Shown one piece after another: positions 6,452-14,023 of a DNA stretch of 16,393 nt. Position 1 is the first letter of the stretch. Each line of letters starts with the position of its first letter. A program made the translations under genes and the position numbers. The notes under the pieces were generated by a model. It was not told the DNA's origin, did not search any database, and worked only from the letters and a program-made list of their open reading frames with translations. This DNA comes from Clostridiales bacterium (GTDB lineage Bacteria; Bacillota; Clostridia; Oscillospirales; Oscillospiraceae), in the NCBI GenBank assembly GCA_019422005.1, contig JAHZEF010000027.1, forward strand, positions 1 to 16,393. The letters are read 5' to 3'.

Positions 6452-6531
6452 AGTGTCCGCGGAGCAAAAAAAAATCAGCGGCCGACTGTACGCCGGAACC
6501 GTACAGCGGCGCTGCCTGGAGGGATCTGCAG

Positions 6532-7401
6532 ATGTTGGGAGACTGCCATGTCCACATGGTGCTGGACGGGATTTACTATCGGGACGCCATCGGGCGGCAT
6601 CGCGCTGCCGTGGACGACGGCTGGATCCGGAGCGTCCTCGCCCGTTATCGGGAGGCCGGCGTCGCCTTTGTGCGCGACGGCGGGGACGCTTTTGGCGTCT
6701 GCCGGCGGGCGGCGGAGCTTGCACCGGAATACGGCATTGATTACCGCACGCCGCTGTTTCCCATCCACCGGCTCGGCCGGTACGGCGGCTTTATCGGCCG
6801 CGGATTCGAAACGCCGGCCGAATATCGGGCGCTGCTGGCGGAGATCCGTGCAGGCGGAGGCGACTTCGTCAAGCTCATGGTCTCCGGCCTGATGGATTTC
6901 AACCGGTACGGCGCCATCACCAGCCAGCCGCTGCAGGCGGCGGAAATCCGGGACCTGGTTTCCGCCGCCCACGACGCCGGATTTGCCGTGATGGTCCACG
7001 CCAACGGCGCAGACACTGTCCGCGCGGCGCTCCTCGCCGGGGCGGACAGCATCGAGCACGGCAGCTATCAGGATCCGGAATGCCTGCACCTGCTGGCGGA
7101 ATCCGACGCGGTATGGGTTCCCACCCTCGTCACCGTCGGGAATCTCCGCGGCAGCGGGCGCTATGATCCCGCGGCAGTGGAACGCATTCTGGAAATGCAG
7201 CTGCAAAACGTGGCGGCCGCCCGCCGGCTCGGCGCCCGTATCGCCCTCGGCAGCGACGCCGGCGCCTGGCGCGTCCCCCATGTGCAGGGCGCTTTCGACG
7301 AGTATCGCCTGCTCTGTCAGGCCCTGGGGCCGGATGCCGGCACCGTCCTCACCCGGGGCGAGGCCTGGATCCGCCGGCGCTTTCGGCGCGATGCGCTGTA
7401 A
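6532..7401 (+). CDS. Metal-dependent amidohydrolase (TIM-barrel)
   Basis: A 289-residue protein. Metal-site residues of an amidohydrolase-superfamily enzyme are all visible in order: H6-x-H8 (DCHVH), K114 (FVKLMVSG, the likely carbamylated lysine), H156 (VMVHANG), H176 (IEHGSY) and D242 (LGSDAGAW). This set suggests a binuclear site as in imidazolonepropionase-like or prolidase-like members, but the protein is shorter than most and begins almost at the HxH motif, so the small N-terminal beta-sandwich is missing. It hydrolyses a C-N bond of an unidentified, perhaps cyclic amide or peptide, substrate. GGAGGG is 8 bases before the ATG. The divergent aminotransferase and the nearby amino acid importer make a role in nitrogen-compound catabolism plausible. 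Confidence 0.85.
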   Translation: MLGDCHVHMVLDGIYYRDAIGRHRAAVDDGWIRSVLARYREAGVAFVRDGGDAFGVCRRAAELAPEYGIDYRTPLFPIHRLGRYGGFIGRGFETPAEYRALLAEIRAGGGDFVKLMVSGLMDFNRYGAITSQPLQAAEIRDLVSAAHDAGFAVMVHANGADTVRAALLAGADSIEHGSYQDPECLHLLAESDAVWVPTLVTVGNLRGSGRYDPAAVERILEMQLQNVAAARRLGARIALGSDAGAWRVPHVQGAFDEYRLLCQALGPDAGTVLTRGEAWIRRRFRRDAL

Positions 7402-7500
7402 CCGGAAGCAGCAGAGCTGTCAAGCGCCCCGCAGGCGATGCTGCGCCGGGGCGGCAGGCGGGCGCCGGAGAAAAAAGCCCCCTGCGCGTTCCACCATCGG

Positions 7501-7533
7501 CAGCCTGCCCGAAAAGGCTCCTCCGGCAGGCTG
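7501..7533. other. Hairpin between convergent genes
   Basis: CAGCCTGCC (7501-7509) pairs with GGCAGGCTG (7525-7533) around a 15-base loop. It is the first of two adjacent hairpins in the 182-bp gap between the amidohydrolase and livF; nothing coding was seen in that gap. Confidence 0.5.
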
Positions 7534-7534
7534 C

Positions 7535-7575
7535 AGCGCGGGAACCGGCAGATGCCGGTTCCCGCGCTTCTTCTC
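7535..7575. terminator. Probable terminator between amidohydrolase and livF
   Basis: A 16-bp stem, AGCGCGGGAACCGGCA (7535-7550) and its complement (7553-7568), followed by TCTTCTCTC on the plus strand. It is placed where both the plus-strand amidohydrolase and the minus-strand liv operon must end. The U-tract is imperfect. Confidence 0.6.
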
Positions 7576-7583
7576 TCGCCGGA

Positions 7584-8291
7584 TCAGCCGCCCAGGTAGG
7601 CTTCTTTAATCGCAGCGCTCTCCGCCAACTCTTTCCCGGTGCCGGACATGGTCACCCGGCCGGTCTCCAGGACATAGGCGCGGTCCGCCACTTCCAGCGC
7701 CATGGACGCGTTCTGCTCCACCAGAAGAATGGTGGTGCCTCCTGCATGCAGCTCCTTGATGATGTCAAAAATCTGCTCCACCAGCAGCGGCGCAAGCCCC
7801 ATGGAGGGTTCGTCCAGCATCACCAGCTTCGGATTGGACATCATGGCCCGCCCCATGGCCAGCATCTGCTGCTCGCCGCCGGACAGCGTGCCCGCCACCT
7901 GCCTGCGGCGCTCTTTCAGGCGCGGGAATTTTTCGTAGACCGACTCGATTCCGCCGGGGATCGTGGAGCCGGGCTGTGTGTAGGCCCCCATCTCCAGATT
8001 CTCCTGCACCGTCATCTGCAGGAACATCCGGCGCCCCTCCGGGCACTGGGCCAAACCCATTCCCACAATCTTGTGCGCCGGCACCCGGTCAATAGGCTGC
8101 CCCAGAAACGCAATCGACCCGGTTTTGCTGCGCAGGAGCCCGGAAATGGTATTGAGCACGGTGGACTTCCCTGCGCCGTTGGCGCCGATCAGCGTTACAA
8201 TCTCTCCCTCGTTGACCTGGAAGGAGACGTCCTTGATGGCATGGATGCTGCCATAATACACATTGATCCCGTCAACCTTCAGCAATTCCAT
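7584..8291 (-). CDS. livF: Branched-chain amino acid ABC transporter, ATP-binding protein LivF
   Basis: A 235-residue ATPase with Walker A GANGAGKST (residues 36-44), a Q-loop region, signature LSGGEQQ, Walker B LVMLDEPSMGLAP and the H-loop region ILLVEQNA. Length and the GLAP element fit LivF, the second ATPase of the polar/branched-chain amino acid importer. It works at the inner face of the membrane with LivG and the LivH/LivM channel. Two starts are possible. GTG 8297 leaves only one base to AAAGGAGG (8299-8306), while ATG 8291 gives 7 bases, so ATG 8291 is chosen; it lies 2 bases after the livG stop. This is the last gene of the operon. Confidence 0.93.
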   Translation of the reverse strand: MELLKVDGINVYYGSIHAIKDVSFQVNEGEIVTLIGANGAGKSTVLNTISGLLRSKTGSIAFLGQPIDRVPAHKIVGMGLAQCPEGRRMFLQMTVQENLEMGAYTQPGSTIPGGIESVYEKFPRLKERRRQVAGTLSGGEQQMLAMGRAMMSNPKLVMLDEPSMGLAPLLVEQIFDIIKELHAGGTTILLVEQNASMALEVADRAYVLETGRVTMSGTGKELAESAAIKEAYLGG

Positions 8292-8293
8292 GC

Positions 8294-9124
8294 TCACGCC
8301 TCCTTTCTCTTGCCCAGATATGCCTCGATCACCGTCGGATTGGACTGGATCTCGGCCGGCGTCCCCTTGGCGATCACCTTGCCGTAATTCAGGACGCAGA
8401 TCCCCTCGCAGATTCCCATCACGAGGCTCATATCGTGTTCGATCAGCATAATCGCAATATGGAACATATCGCGGATTTTACGGATGTTGTCCATCAGCTC
8501 CGCCGTCTCCGACGGGTTCATGCCGGCGGCCGGCTCATCCAGAAGCAGGATGCCCGGATTGGTCGCCAGCGCACGGACAATTTCCAGGCGGCGCTGCGCG
8601 CCGTAGGGCAGCGACCCGGCCCGGTAGCCGGCCATGTCCTGCATATCGAAGATCGAAAGCAGTTCCATGGCCTTTTCATGCGCCATCCGTTCCTGCCGCC
8701 AGTACTTGGGCAGGCGGAAAATCCCGCTCCACATGGAATAGGGGACCTGATTGTGCAGGCCGATCTTCACATTGTCCTCCACCGACAGGGAGGAAAACAG
8801 GCGGATATTCTGGAACGTCCGCGCGATGCCCGCCTGGTTGACCTGCACGGTGTTCATCCCGTGGGTATCGATGCCGTTGAGCAGGACTGTGCCGCGGGTC
8901 GGCTGATACACCTTGGTCAGCAGGTTGAATATGGTGGTTTTTCCCGCGCCGTTCGGGCCGATCAGGCCGGCGATCTCCGTCCGGCCGATGGTCAGATTGA
9001 AGTCGTCCACCGCCGGCAGGCCCCCGAAGTCGGTGCCCACGCCGATGCACGCGAGGATCGGGGATTTGTCCGCGTCGCGCTCGGGGATCAGCGCCTGGCG
9101 CTGGACCGTCACCAGCTTGCTCAT
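8294..9124 (-). CDS. livG: Branched-chain amino acid ABC transporter, ATP-binding protein LivG
   Basis: A 276-residue ATPase. Walker A is GPNGAGKTT (56-64). The signature is the LivG variant LPYGAQRRLE in place of LSGGQ, Walker B is GILLLDEPAAGMNP and the switch histidine is in LIEHDM. The N-terminus is about 20 residues longer than many relatives, ahead of the first beta strand. Together with LivF it powers amino acid import. The ATG overlaps the livM stop by 4 bases (ATGA, 9121-9124), a sign of translational coupling, and AAGGAGG lies just upstream inside livM. Confidence 0.94.
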   Translation of the reverse strand: MSKLVTVQRQALIPERDADKSPILACIGVGTDFGGLPAVDDFNLTIGRTEIAGLIGPNGAGKTTIFNLLTKVYQPTRGTVLLNGIDTHGMNTVQVNQAGIARTFQNIRLFSSLSVEDNVKIGLHNQVPYSMWSGIFRLPKYWRQERMAHEKAMELLSIFDMQDMAGYRAGSLPYGAQRRLEIVRALATNPGILLLDEPAAGMNPSETAELMDNIRKIRDMFHIAIMLIEHDMSLVMGICEGICVLNYGKVIAKGTPAEIQSNPTVIEAYLGKRKEA

Positions 9125-10191
9125 TGTTTGCCCTCCTTTTCCGGCTGTTTGCGGAACGCCGTTTTCAGCTTTCCGAAGAATGTGCGGATCGCGGCATTAT
9201 TGGTGGCCAGCATCACCAGGATCAGCACAATGGCATAGACCAGCATCCGGAAATCCGCAAACTGCCGCAGCGCTTCCGGCAGGATCGTCAGCGCGGCCGC
9301 CGCGATGATGGAGCCCCACATATTGCCCAGGCCGCCCAGCACCACAAAAACCAGGATCAGGATCGAGGTGTTGAAGTCGAATTTGTTGGCCACAATGGTG
9401 GTGTAATTCATGGCAAACAGCGTGCCGGCCGCACCGGCCAGGGCCGCGGACGTCACAAACGCCATCAGCTTGTATTTGGTCACAGGAATGCCCACCGACT
9501 CCGCGGCAATCCGGTTGTCCCGCAGCGCCATGATCGCCCGGCCGGAACGGCTGTGGATCAGGTTCAGCACGACAAACAGCGTCACCAGCACTAGGATAAA
9601 CCCCGCGGTAAAGCTGGAAAGCTCCGGAATGGAGGAAATCCCCATGGGCCCGTTGATGATGACGCGCCCGCCCTCTTCCAGGCCCAGCGCATCGGCGCTG
9701 GTCAGCATGGAGGCATGCAGGCCGCTGCTGTCCAATCCCACATAGAGGTTATTGATAATGCTCTTGATAATCTCCCCAAAGGCCAGCGTCACAATGGCCA
9801 GATAGTCGCCCTTCAGCCGCAGCACCGGCACGCCGATCACCACGCCGGCCAGCCCCGCGCAGACGGCCCCGATGACCATGGCCGCCGCCAGGCGCAGCGG
9901 CGCCAGCGGGACGGCGCTTTCCAGGCTGATGGCGGCCACTACGCCGGCAAACGCGCCGACGCTCATAAAGCCGGCATGCCCCAGGCTCAGCTCCCCCAGG
10001 ATCCCGACGGTCAGGTTCAGGGAGATCGCCATGACCACATAGGCGCAGATGGGCACCAGCATGCCCTGCAGCGAGGAACTGATCCCGCCGCCGGCGCTCA
10101 GGATCTGCAGCACCGCAAACGCTGCAATGACCAGTCCGTATGTAAAGAGATTGCTGCGGGCGGTCTTGGAAAGTCTTCTGTTCTGTCTCAT
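9121..10191 (-). CDS. livM: Branched-chain amino acid ABC transporter, permease LivM
   Basis: A 356-residue integral membrane protein with about 8-10 hydrophobic segments. The LivM-type motif SLGHAGFMSVGAF is present, with the cytoplasmic coupling loop RSGRAIMALRDNRIAAESVGI (EAA-like) that contacts the ATPases. It forms the translocation channel with LivH. The open frame extends to 10260, but that would overlap livH by 59 bases and add a non-typical Cys/Trp-rich start. ATG 10191 lies 10 bases after the livH stop and has a GAGGTGG-type site. The C-terminus is basic and charged (KLKTAFRKQPEKEGKQ), consistent with a cytosolic tail. Confidence 0.92.
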   Translation of the reverse strand: MRQNRRLSKTARSNLFTYGLVIAAFAVLQILSAGGGISSSLQGMLVPICAYVVMAISLNLTVGILGELSLGHAGFMSVGAFAGVVAAISLESAVPLAPLRLAAAMVIGAVCAGLAGVVIGVPVLRLKGDYLAIVTLAFGEIIKSIINNLYVGLDSSGLHASMLTSADALGLEEGGRVIINGPMGISSIPELSSFTAGFILVLVTLFVVLNLIHSRSGRAIMALRDNRIAAESVGIPVTKYKLMAFVTSAALAGAAGTLFAMNYTTIVANKFDFNTSILILVFVVLGGLGNMWGSIIAAAALTILPEALRQFADFRMLVYAIVLILVMLATNNAAIRTFFGKLKTAFRKQPEKEGKQ

Positions 10192-10201
10192 CCCTGCCAC
10201 C

Positions 10202-11083
10202 TCACACTTTCTCACGGACCTGCCTGCCCAGCAGCCCGGCGGGCTTGACCAGCAGCACAATAATCAGCACGGCAAACACGATCGCATTGGACAGCTGCGT
10301 GGAGATATACGCGCCGGCAAAAATCTCAATCACGCCCAGCAGCAGGCCGCCCAGCAGCGCGCCCGGGATCGAGCCGATTCCGCCGAACACCGCCGCGGTG
10401 AACGCCTTGATGCCCGGCATGGACCCGGTGGTCGGCACCAGCGTCGGATAGGCCGAACACAGCAGCACCCCCGCGACAGCCGCCAGTGCGGAACCGATGG
10501 CAAAGGTCACGGAAATCGTCAGGTTCACATTGATGCCCATCAGCTGCGCCGCACCCTTGTCCTCCGAGCAGGCCCGCATGGCCTTGCCCATCTTGGTGCG
10601 GCCGGTAAACCAGGTCAGGATCAGCATAATCACCAGGCACGCCCCCACGGTGATCACGGTGACCAGGCTCAGGTTCATCTGGCCGCCGAACAGCGGGAAG
10701 GTCTTTCCGCCCCCGATCGCGGGGAATACCTTGGGGTTGGAGCTCCAGAGCAGCTGCGCCATATTCTGGAGGAAATAGCTCATGCCGATGGCCGTGATCA
10801 GCACCGCCAGGGACGGAGCCTGCCGCAGAGGCTTATAGGCCAGGCGCTCGATCACAACGCCCAGCACCGTGCAGAGCAGCATGGCCAGCAGCACCCCCGC
10901 CACCGGAGGCAGCGCAAAGCGGGAAACCGCAAAGAAGCAGACGTAAGCGCCCACCATGATCACGTCGCCGTGGGCAAAGTTCAGCATTTTGGCGATTCCA
11001 TACACCATGGTATAGCCCAGGGCAATGATCGCATAGATGCTGCCCAGGCTGATGCCGTTGATCAGGTACGAAAGGAATTCCAT
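10202..11083 (-). CDS. livH: Branched-chain amino acid ABC transporter, permease LivH
   Basis: A 293-residue membrane protein with about 8 transmembrane segments. It shows the LivH hallmark N-terminus (ISLGSIYAIIALGYTMVYG), NFAHGDVIMVGAY and the coupling loop GKAMRACSEDKGAAQLMGIN. It pairs with LivM to form the membrane channel of the importer. ATG 11083 is preceded by GAGGTG. It is separated from livK by 187 bp that contain several hairpins but no gene, an arrangement that often lets the binding protein be made in excess. Confidence 0.94.
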   Translation of the reverse strand: MEFLSYLINGISLGSIYAIIALGYTMVYGIAKMLNFAHGDVIMVGAYVCFFAVSRFALPPVAGVLLAMLLCTVLGVVIERLAYKPLRQAPSLAVLITAIGMSYFLQNMAQLLWSSNPKVFPAIGGGKTFPLFGGQMNLSLVTVITVGACLVIMLILTWFTGRTKMGKAMRACSEDKGAAQLMGINVNLTISVTFAIGSALAAVAGVLLCSAYPTLVPTTGSMPGIKAFTAAVFGGIGSIPGALLGGLLLGVIEIFAGAYISTQLSNAIVFAVLIIVLLVKPAGLLGRQVREKV

Positions 11084-11111
11084 TCCAACACCTCATTCTC
11101 CATGTTCTTTT

Positions 11112-11230
11112 CCGGCTGCAGCCGGCCTTGGCCGCCGCTGAGCGGATGGTTTCAGCGGATCCGGGCAGTCTGAACCCCTCCGCTCAATGGCCGCCGGGAC
11201 ACGCCGGCCGGAGAGCGCAAAACGCTCTCC
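11112..11230 (-). other. Hairpin-rich spacer between livK and livH
   Basis: Three inverted repeats are visible. GGAGAGCG (11210-11217) pairs with CGCTCTCC (11223-11230) around CAAAA, about 40 bases after the livK stop. CCGCTGA (11135-11141) pairs with TCAGCGG (11152-11158). CCGGCTGCAGCCGG (11112-11125) is self-complementary. None has a minus-strand U-tract. They may protect the livK message or reduce read-through into livHMGF. No reading frame in the gap is credible. Confidence 0.5.
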
Positions 11231-11270
11231 AGCCGTGTGCCGCCGCAGAATCGGGGGCGCCGTCCCGCAC

Positions 11271-12488
11271 TTACATGCCGACGTAAGCGCCGTTTTCAAT
11301 CACCATGCCCTTGGGGCTCTTGGAAACCGCACCGGTCTCGTCCCAGGTCATGCCTTCGCCGGTCAGGCCGTCGAAAGTCATGGCGGTAAACTGCTCTATC
11401 ATCAGGTCGCACAGTTCCGAAGCGGTCATGTCCGGCGTCGCGCCGGCCGCTTCCAGCGCCTGCTTGTAGGCATAGACACAGTCATAGGCGTCCGCCGCAA
11501 ACTGGTTGGGGATTTCGCCGTACTTCTCCTGATACTTGGTCACAAAGCTGACCGTTTTCTCGTCTGTCGCGTCGGCGTTGAAGGGCGTCAGCAGCATCAC
11601 GCCCTCCGCCAGGGAGGTGTCGAAGCCGTCCATGGTCAGGATGCCGTCCATGCCGTCCACGCCAAAAAACGCGGGCTTGTAGTCCATGGTCTTGGCCTGG
11701 GCCAGGATCAGGGAAGCGGGCGTGTAATACATGGGCAGGAACAGGAGATCCGCGCCGTTTTTCTTGGCGTCGGTCAGCTGCACGGAGAAATCGGTGTCCG
11801 CGCCGTCGGCGAAGGTGGTCTCCGAAACAATCTCCAGGCCCAGCTCCGCGGCCTTCTCCTTGAAGGTCTCGTAGATCCCCATGGAATAGACGTCGTCGTT
11901 TTTGTAAATGATAGCGATTTTGGTGCCCAGGCCCTGCTCGGAGATGTACTCGGCGGAGGCGGAACCCTGGTTGGGATCCATGAAGCACATCTGGAACACG
12001 TTGTCCTTCCCCTCAACCACGGCGGTGGAGGACGCAGAAGGCGTCAGGGCAAAGATACGGTCGGCGAAATTCTTGGCCGAGGTGGCCTCGCAGGGCTTGG
12101 AGGTGACGGAGCCCAGGGAGAGCTGCATCCCCCAGTCCTTCAGCGCGTTATAGGCGTTGACGGCCTTTTCCGGGTCATGCTGGTCATCTTCATACTTCAG
12201 CGTGAACTGAATGCCGCCCATGGCGTTGATCTCCTCCACGGCGATCTCGGCGCCCTGCTTGGCTGCGGTTCCGTAGATGGCGGCGCCGCCGGTCAGCGGG
12301 CCGGTCCCGCCCAGCAGGAAGGCCGTCCCGTCCGCCGCGGCGTCCCCGCCGCCGGTTTCGCCGCCGGCCGCATCCTGGCCCGCGCCGGGATCCGTATTGT
12401 CCGGTTCGGTGGTGGTCTTTTCGCCGCAGGCCGTGAGGCAGCTGAGCAGCATCAGGCATGCGAGCATGAGGCAAAGCACTTTTTTCAT
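11271..12488 (-). CDS. livK: Branched-chain amino acid ABC transporter, substrate-binding lipoprotein LivK
   Basis: A 405-residue type I periplasmic-binding-fold lipoprotein. It has a signal peptide with lipobox L18-T-A-C21, then a low-complexity Gly/Asp/Thr linker to about residue 55. The ligand domain then begins (LLGGTGPLTGGAAIYGTAAKQG, EEINAMGGI), typical of Leu/Ile/Val-binding receptors. It captures the amino acid outside the cell and delivers it to LivHM; specificity among branched-chain or other amino acids cannot be read. The frame opens at a TTG (12494) but ATG 12488 stands 9 bases from AAAGGAG (12498-12504), so it is preferred. It is the first liv gene. No clear promoter lies between it and the terminator at 12548-12578. 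Confidence 0.94.
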   Translation of the reverse strand: MKKVLCLMLACLMLLSCLTACGEKTTTEPDNTDPGAGQDAAGGETGGGDAAADGTAFLLGGTGPLTGGAAIYGTAAKQGAEIAVEEINAMGGIQFTLKYEDDQHDPEKAVNAYNALKDWGMQLSLGSVTSKPCEATSAKNFADRIFALTPSASSTAVVEGKDNVFQMCFMDPNQGSASAEYISEQGLGTKIAIIYKNDDVYSMGIYETFKEKAAELGLEIVSETTFADGADTDFSVQLTDAKKNGADLLFLPMYYTPASLILAQAKTMDYKPAFFGVDGMDGILTMDGFDTSLAEGVMLLTPFNADATDEKTVSFVTKYQEKYGEIPNQFAADAYDCVYAYKQALEAAGATPDMTASELCDLMIEQFTAMTFDGLTGEGMTWDETGAVSKSPKGMVIENGAYVGM

Positions 12489-12540
12489 ATTCAAGGTCTC
12501 CTTTTCAAAAAATTGACGAATGTCGGATGTCAGTATCTTA

Positions 12541-12578
12541 TAAGAAAAGCCGGCCCCGTCCAGCGGACGGGGCCGGCT
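12541..12578 (-). terminator. Strong terminator upstream of livK
   Basis: On the minus strand a 13-bp stem, AGCCGGCCCCGTC with its complement (12548-12560 and 12566-12578), loop CGCTG, is followed by TTTCTTA. It lies 12 bases after the stop of the small membrane protein and about 60 bases before livK. An outer pairing GTCAGT (12529-12534) / ACTGAC (12580-12585) could extend or compete with it. Confidence 0.8.
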
Positions 12579-12590
12579 GACTGACCGAAA

Positions 12591-12875
12591 TCAGAGAGCG
12601 CGGCGCGCCTGCCGGGGGAAATTCCGCTGCATGCCCGCTACAGCCAGCAGCAGTACCAGAACCGCCGCAGCCAGAATGGAAATAACGGCCTCTTCCAGCC
12701 CCATTACGCAGGCCGGAAGCAGCAGGCATACAAAAAAGGACACTGCACAGACGGCAGCGTCCTTCATAATTCGGGCAGTCGCGGCAAAAGAAGCGCGCGC
12801 AGATGCAGCCGCCGCAGACGTGCCGGCGGCAGCCCCTGTATGCCCATTCCGTGCAGCGCTTTGCCTGAACCACAT
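12591..12875 (-). CDS. Small membrane protein of unknown function
   Basis: A 94-residue protein not recognised as a known family. Residues 1-37 are polar and very rich in Ala, Ser and Arg. Two hydrophobic helices follow (about 40-58 and 62-82), separated by a short GLEE turn, and the tail is basic (RNFPRQARRA), so both ends are probably cytosolic. The case for a real gene is good: AAAGGAG 8 bases before the ATG, a TTGACA-N17-TATGAT promoter with a leader of about 60 bases, and a strong terminator after the stop. It lies just upstream of, and in the same direction as, livK, so it may be linked to the importer or to its expression. Confidence 0.65.
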   Translation of the reverse strand: MWFRQSAARNGHTGAAAGTSAAAASARASFAATARIMKDAAVCAVSFFVCLLLPACVMGLEEAVISILAAAVLVLLLAVAGMQRNFPRQARRAL

Positions 12876-12941
12876 ACAGATCGCTCCTTTCCGCCCGTCT
12901 GCCGCTGAAACCCAAACTTTCCGCGGCGATTTGTTGTGCTA

Positions 12942-12970
12942 ATCATATGCTTTTTTGCGATCTCTGTCAA
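12942..12970 (-). promoter_or_regulatory. Canonical promoter for the small membrane protein (possibly also liv)
   Basis: On the minus strand: perfect -35 TTGACA (12965-12970), 17-bp spacer, -10 TATGAT (12942-12947); start expected near 12935. It is one of the best promoters in the window and lies in a markedly AT-rich region. Confidence 0.85.
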
Positions 12971-12974
12971 CAGA

Positions 12975-13030
12975 AATTATGAATATGAATTCACAATTGT
13001 TTTCCGTCTTTTTTGCTATATTGCACAATT
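12975..13030. promoter_or_regulatory. Repeat cluster upstream of the promoter
   Basis: An imperfect 24-bp dyad (12975-12998, 9 of 12 pairs match) lies 4 bases upstream of the -35. The heptamer CACAATT occurs at 12992-12998 and again at 13024-13030, 32 bp (about three helical turns) apart. The spacing and place suit an activator or repressor site. Confidence 0.45.
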
Positions 13031-13059
13031 TTATGACCTGTATTTTGTTTGTTCATGAT

Positions 13060-13080
13060 ACTATTACACATTGTAATAGT
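13060..13080. promoter_or_regulatory. Perfect 9-bp inverted repeat
   Basis: ACTATTACA (13060-13068) and its exact complement TGTAATAGT (13072-13080) flank CAT. It is about 90 bp upstream of the -35 at 12965-12970 and 20 bases beyond the end of the XRE gene. There is no U-tract and the stem is AT-rich, so a protein-binding site is likelier than a terminator. Confidence 0.5.
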
Positions 13081-13100
13081 CTAAATTCCCTCCCAAACCG

Positions 13101-13742
13101 TCATAACCCGGCCTGAACAACCGGGCTCTCCAGGCCGTTCGTCATCAGGGGGAATCTCTCACCCGCCCGGCCGAGGCCTGCAGGCGCGCCGCACTCTGTT
13201 CCTGATTCAGACCCTCCAGCCCGAAGCGCGTCGCAAAGGGGGCCGTTGGGAAACCGGGGATCCGCGAACAGCTCCGCCAGCGTCTTGTCCGGCGGAGGCT
13301 TCTCCGAAAATTCTGAAAACAGAATCAACTCCTGATTACGGCATTCTCCCATCATATCCCTCCGTCGTTCCGGTCCGCCGTGCAGTTTCCATCCCCCTGC
13401 TGCTGCGTACCCTTTCCGAAGGGCCTCCCTGGTGTACTTCAGAACATCCGCCAAAATCCGGATTTCGGCGTGTGAACAATCCCGCCGGATTTCCCGAGCC
13501 TCCCAATTACGGACATGATTGGGGCAGGCCACGCCGCCGCACAGCAGGGTGTCCGCAGATGCGGAGAGGGCGTTTGCGATGCAGGCAATCGTTGGAAGGC
13601 TCAGCTTCGTATTGCCCGCTTCAATATTGCTGACATGTGCCAATGACCATCCTGCCCGCTCCGCCAGTTTTTCCTGCGCCATCCTCGCCCGAATGCGTGC
13701 AAATTTGATGCGCAGCCCAATTGCATCATAGCCAATCGCCAT
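13101..13742 (-). CDS. XRE-family transcriptional regulator with C-terminal extension
   Basis: A 213-residue protein from the preferred ATG. A Cro/C1-type helix-turn-helix lies at about residues 8-67 (GLRIKFARIRARMAQEKLAE, HVSNIEAGNTKLSLPTIACI, ANALSASADTLLC), with the spacing of short clostridial XRE regulators. Those usually end about 110-120 residues in, after a helix like ILADVLKYTREALRK. Here about 95 further residues follow, rich in Gly, Pro and Cys, with no recognised domain. Start choice is uncertain: the frame is open to TTG 13793, but family similarity begins just after 13742, which has GGGTGGG upstream. DNA binding is expected; the target is unknown. The neighbouring divergent coiled-coil gene, with palindromes in its promoter, is one candidate. 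Confidence 0.75.
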   Translation of the reverse strand: MAIGYDAIGLRIKFARIRARMAQEKLAERAGWSLAHVSNIEAGNTKLSLPTIACIANALSASADTLLCGGVACPNHVRNWEAREIRRDCSHAEIRILADVLKYTREALRKGYAAAGGWKLHGGPERRRDMMGECRNQELILFSEFSEKPPPDKTLAELFADPRFPNGPLCDALRAGGSESGTECGAPAGLGRAGERFPLMTNGLESPVVQAGL

Positions 13743-13977
13743 CTTCCCACCCATCTTCTGATCTGCTTTGACGATTGCAGCGTCTGCTTCCAATCATGAT
13801 AGCATCCTATATCAGGCAATGCATGGCAGAATATACGTTTCCATGCCGTGTAATGTTTCTCCCCACACAGTTGAACTGACCCATAAGCCACTCGCGCTGC
13901 CCGTTATGCCACAGCATCTATCGATCAAAAAATTGGCTGCGGTGTATTTTGAACGTCTCAATCCGATCACTTTGTCA

Positions 13978-14006
13978 TTGCAAATATCCTCTGCAGGATG
14001 TAGAAT
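13978..14006 (+). promoter_or_regulatory. Promoter of the coiled-coil gene
   Basis: -35 TTGCAA (13978-13983), 17-bp spacer, -10 TAGAAT (14001-14006). The spacer carries the inverted repeat ATCCT-CTGC-AGGAT (13986-13999), so a bound regulator would cover the core promoter. Confidence 0.75.
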
Positions 14007-14023
14007 AGAAAATAAGAATTTAT

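Noticed and set aside
12532..12565. TATAAG or GATACT as a -10 for livK
   Set aside because: The matching -35 positions fall inside the terminator stem (CGCTGG or GACGGG) and do not resemble TTGACA.
10049..12584. Long plus-strand frames opposite livH and livK
   Set aside because: The low-complexity His/Arg/Gly composition is typical of antisense frames; the minus strand carries an unmistakable liv operon.
12538..12915. Cysteine-rich minus-strand frame (CGGCICARFFCRDCPNYEG) overlapping the small membrane protein
   Set aside because: The Cys pattern is tempting, but it would start at TTG without a ribosome binding site and run through the terminator; the alternative frame has clear start and stop signals.
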